A DNA stretch of 16,413 bases from Thermoplasmata archaeon (GTDB lineage: Archaea > Thermoplasmatota > Thermoplasmata > Lutacidiplasmatales > UBA184): contig JASHQF010000129.1 in the NCBI GenBank assembly GCA_030037695.1, positions 1 through 16,413 of the forward strand, given 5' to 3'. The stretch's first letter is position 1; each line of letters starts with the position of its first letter. The position numbers and the translations under genes were made by a program. Below the pieces are notes generated by a model, which was not told the DNA's origin, ran no database searches, and saw nothing but the letters and a program-made list of their open reading frames with translations. Shown piece after piece: positions 14,501-16,413 of this stretch.

Positions 14501-16252
14501 GCTCACCGCGGCGAGGCCAAAGCCGAAGCCGGGGGTGGGCACCGTGTCGACCACCGTGTTCGTACTGCCGTCGATCACGACCACGTTCCCCCCGAGCGCG
14601 CCGTTCACGACGCCGACGTACACCGTGTCGGTGACCGGGTCGACCGCGATCCCCTCGGGTCCACTCGCGCCTTCTCCGATCGGGATGCTCGCAGTGACCT
14701 GGTCGGTCGTGCCGTTGATGACGGAGACGTTCGACGACCCGTAGTTCACGGCGTAGATCGTGTCGGTGGCCGGATCCACCGCGATCCCCTGGGGATCGTC
14801 ACCGACCGGTATCGTGTCGGTCACGAGGTCGGTGCTCCCCGAGATCACCGACACGTCGTTCGACCCGTCGGTCGTGTACACGGTGTCGGTCGCGGGGTCG
14901 ACGGCGACGCCGTCCGGAAAGGCATCGGGCACGGCGATGGTCGTCGTCGGGGGAACGTACCCAAGCACCGCCACCGATCGCCCTGCGAGGCTGGCGACGT
15001 AGAACTCTGCGGTCGCAGGGTCGTACGTCGGGGTCTGCGGTTCGATCGGGCCCACGCCCTCGGCGGTGAGCGAGAGGTTGGCCACGACGGCGTTCGTCGC
15101 GCCCGAGATGACGGTGACGTTGTCGGATCCCAGGTTCGGAACGTAGATGTTGCCGTTGGACGTGTCGACCGCCGCGGTCGTCGGGTACACGCCGACCGGC
15201 ACGGTGGCGACCGCCGTGTTGCTCGTCCCGCTGAGGACGATCACGTCGTCCGACGGATAGTTCGAGACGTAGACGTTCCCGTTCACGGGATCGTACGCCG
15301 GGGCATACGGGTACCCGGCTACGTAGGCCGTCGCGACGACGCCGTAGGTCGTTCCGTTGATCACCGTGACCGGGGAACCTGTCGAGAGGACCCCTCGGGC
15401 GACGTACAGGTTCCCGTTCGCCGGATCGAACACCGGTGTCGCGGCGTTCTGGAGGGGGCTTCCGGCGGCTCCGTCGCCGGGATACGGAAGTTGGAGCGTC
15501 TCGACCACCGTGTTGGTGACGCCCGAGATGACCTCGAGGTAGCCGCTCGAGTTGTGGACGGGGACCCAGATCGTGTCGTTCTGGCTGTCGAACCCGGGCG
15601 TGGCTGGGACTCCCCCGACCGCATAGCCGCCCGCCACGATGCTGGCGACCGCCTCGTCGTCGAGGGAGGAGATCACGGTGACGTTCGCCGAGCCCTCGGC
15701 CTCGTTGGGGATGTACACTTCTCCGTTGTCACTGTCGTAGACCCCCGGAATCGGGTTGGTCCCGACCGTCACGTTCGCGACGACCGTGTTCGTGACCCCC
15801 GAGATCACCGTCACGTTCTGATCGACGAAGTTCGGTACGAACACCTGGTCCATCCCATCGTACGTGGCGACCACGGGCGTCTCGGGGTCCGTCCCTACGG
15901 GGACGGTCGTCTCGACCGCGTGGGTCGCGGCGTCGATGACGGAGACGCTGCCGGAACCGGAGTTGGCGACGTAGAGATATCCGTTCGCGGGATCGTAAAC
16001 GGCCGGGGAGGGGGACTGACCGACGGAGAAGTTCGCGACCTCGAGGTCGGGGGTTGGGTCCGTACCCACCGGGGACGCGGCCGGGACCACCGGCGGGGGG
16101 CCCGCCGGTGAACTCGCGGGTCCCCCAGCGCCCCGGTCCAACGCGGTCGCTGCCAGCGAGCTCGTGCTCAGGACCAAGACGACCGCCAGCGCGAGCAACA
16201 GAGCCGGTCGGACCGTGTCGATCTCGCTGCCGCGAGGCTTCCACTTCCCCAT
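11573..16252 (-). CDS. Giant secreted protein: two YVTN propellers, four Ig-like units, four TFTExGLP-type units
   Basis: This predicted surface protein has 1559 residues. A hydrophobic signal segment lies at about 17-36 (ALLLALAVVLVLSTSS). About 65-430 hold eight YVTN-type repeats with YDPANG, YVPN and VTVISG-TNTVVA patterns. About 434-755 hold seven repeats of a different consensus, GIAVDPVTDTVYV. Residues 763-842 form a TFTExGLP-like unit (TFAQSGIPSSGVTWGVTV). About 850-1290 hold four Ig-like units of 110-114 residues, each with four cysteines and the ends SCSVTYTPES and YLGDANNS or YVGDANNS. About 1291-1530 hold three TFTExGLP units, the last with RWC...C. The C-terminus has a weak hydrophobic segment (LLVALAALVRALPILSDLGI) and ends GNLRRG. 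The start is forced: the ATG at 16252 follows an in-frame TGA six bases upstream, and GAGG is suitably placed before it. A role in adhesion or cell-surface scaffolding is inferred from architecture. Confidence 0.87.
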   Translation of the reverse strand: MGKWKPRGSEIDTVRPALLLALAVVLVLSTSSLAATALDRGAGGPASSPAGPPPVVPAASPVGTDPTPDLEVANFSVGQSPSPAVYDPANGYLYVANSGSGSVSVIDAATHAVETTVPVGTDPETPVVATYDGMDQVFVPNFVDQNVTVISGVTNTVVANVTVGTNPIPGVYDSDNGEVYIPNEAEGSANVTVISSLDDEAVASIVAGGYAVGGVPATPGFDSQNDTIWVPVHNSSGYLEVISGVTNTVVETLQLPYPGDGAAGSPLQNAATPVFDPANGNLYVARGVLSTGSPVTVINGTTYGVVATAYVAGYPYAPAYDPVNGNVYVSNYPSDDVIVLSGTSNTAVATVPVGVYPTTAAVDTSNGNIYVPNLGSDNVTVISGATNAVVANLSLTAEGVGPIEPQTPTYDPATAEFYVASLAGRSVAVLGYVPPTTTIAVPDAFPDGVAVDPATDTVYTTDGSNDVSVISGSTDLVTDTIPVGDDPQGIAVDPATDTIYAVNYGSSNVSVINGTTDQVTASIPIGEGASGPEGIAVDPVTDTVYVGVVNGALGGNVVVIDGSTNTVVDTVPTPGFGFGLAAVSLAVDPDTDTVYVQDAGIDEDLCVAPISSCSPLYVISGATDSVTASISLEPSGTGNYPFKAAVDPVTNTVYVADPATGATYVVNGTTNNVTATIPDGTVVVGVAVDPTTDAVYVTDLDDNSVDMISGASDALTAIIPVGHGPAGIAVDPVTDCVYVANIEDSTISELAPFGTLASCSATTYAATFAQSGIPSSGVTWGVTVASSDYTGTGPTLSVPGLDGTVDYVYNSPVPGAGGTTYVCSSGCSGIVTGPIQVSADYKAVAPPPPTNTSVDVACSPDSVVLGAETVCRATVESSVGGIVGESILFSTSGFGTFGPPDGACTIGTGNGSTPTSCSVTYTPESTNGQTQIEAQYLGDANNSASYGTTILFVTLPAPATTSVAVACAPNPVVLGSGTECRASVASSVGGIAGESILFTASGYVYGTFGPTDGACTIGTGNGSTPTSCSVTYTPESVSEQAEETIHAEYVGDANNSGSNGSTLLFVTVPPPPANTSVDVACAPNPVALDAGSVCRATVESSVGEISGNLILFSASGYVYGAFTPSDGACTIGVGNGSTPTSCSVTYTPESVSEQAEETIHAEYVGDANNSGSNGSTLLFVTVPPPPANTSVDVACSPDSVVLGAETVCRATVESSVGGIVGESILFSTSGFGTFGPPDGACAIGTGNGSTPTSCSVTYTPESTNGQTQIEAQYLGDANNSASYGTTILFVTVPTYGVTFIERGLPSGTAWWVNVTGAPSASSTGTALPLDLPNGSYRYAVGISMAGKTAYSAPAGAFTIRGGSLSVEVAFGVVHPVTFTETGLPDGQTWWVNVTGGSNASAAAGSPARVWEPAGRYSYSVGTADTEYAAKAGTFTVRAAALTVHAKFDLVTYSVTFAESGLPTGARWCVAVSGGTTHCTTRASASFDEPNGSYGYTLSTARRGYSATGGTFVVSGAPVTQRVSFVGGGGEAPRLLVALAALVRALPILSDLGIGNLRRG
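12381..13704 (-). repeat. Four tandem in-frame repeats (Ig-like units) inside the giant surface gene
   Basis: Units begin at 12381, 12711, 13053 and 13392, with periods of 330, 342 and 339 bp. These are all multiples of three. The outer units (12381-12693 and 13392-13704) differ at only about three positions, around 12528-12540. The inner two resemble each other more than the outer ones, for example sharing the run that encodes SVSEQAEETIHAEYVGD. A core of about 50 bp, which encodes the SCSVTYTPES region, is shared by all four. Repeats of this length and identity are substrates for homologous recombination and are also likely assembly trouble spots. Confidence 0.9.
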
Positions 16253-16301
16253 ACTTCCTCACGTCCCGGCGCGGGACATGGTCTCGCCATCGGACCCGTG
16301 G

Positions 16302-16310
16302 GGTATAGCC
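16302..16310 (-). promoter_or_regulatory. TATA-like box and ribosome binding site of the giant surface protein
   Basis: On the minus strand GGCTATACC is centred about 54 bp before the ATG at 16252, so transcription would start near 16280 and give a leader of roughly 28 bases. The leader contains GAGG at 16260-16257, four bases before the ATG, as a ribosome binding site. This differs from the 812-residue surface protein, whose start looks leaderless. The sequence from 16311 to the window end shows no convincing gene. Confidence 0.45.
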
Positions 16311-16413
16311 CGTGGTTCCGCGTCACGCAACACTTTGGTCATCGCACGCTGGCGGTCCGCTCGCCGCCCCGACCGGCCGAGGGTCGTGCGACCCGGGCGC
16401 CGGTCGCCGGCGC

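Noticed and set aside
14084..16111. Plus-strand 675-codon open frame antisense to the propeller part of the giant protein
   Set aside because: It is a mirror of the repeat structure, rich in HRDRVGDRV-like words without a fold. The minus-strand frame has signal peptide, blades and a forced start.
16259..16413. Minus-strand frame ending at the TGA just before the giant gene, as the tail of an upstream gene
   Set aside because: It is open to the window edge, but the residues are Arg-rich, it uses codons such as ATA that are rare here, and it overlaps the TATA-like promoter element.

Overview
This is a very GC-rich chromosomal window. It looks archaeal, most likely from a high-GC member of the Thermoplasmatota (an inference from gene content; no rRNA marker is present). 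The evidence is an archaeal-type GlmM, a Mut7-C RNase, a Dph6/DUF71-family ATP pyrophosphatase, TATA-like boxes about 27-35 bp before start codons, one clearly leaderless-looking gene, and large secreted proteins joining YVTN beta-propeller blades to the 'TFTExGLPxGxxW' repeat that is common in Thermoplasmata surface proteins.

Layout. Positions 1-5864 are mostly compact single-copy genes. They comprise a truncated Mut7-C gene (-) and a divergent glmM (+) sharing one AT-rich promoter patch; a DUF1634/TauE-SafE transporter pair (-) with a small membrane-anchored secreted protein upstream; a Dph6-like ATPase (+); a DUF169 protein (-); and a triple zinc-ribbon protein with an RG-rich tail (+). 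Positions 5996-8434 (-) encode an 812-residue secreted protein with seven YVTN blades and five TFTExGLP-type domains. Positions 8683-10416 (+) hold a seven-helix membrane protein and an unrecognised soluble protein with a PH-like N-terminus and a thioredoxin-like C-terminus. Positions about 10417-11430 are a scar holding two broken genes in opposite orientation: the tail of a surface protein and the 3' part of a methyltransferase gene. Positions 11573-16252 (-) encode a 1559-residue secreted protein with two different YVTN propellers, four near-identical Ig-like units and four TFTExGLP-type units.

How the genes fit together. The dominant theme is cell-surface display. Two giant sequon-rich secreted proteins flank a broken relative, while GlmM supplies hexosamine phosphate that could feed surface glycosylation (inference). 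The strongest unusual signal is the A-B'-B-A mosaic of Ig units in the 1559-residue protein. Its outer copies are about 99% identical over 313 bp and exactly 1011 bp apart, so recombination would remove three domains without shifting frame. No CRISPR array, tRNA, rRNA, transposase or clear defence system was seen.
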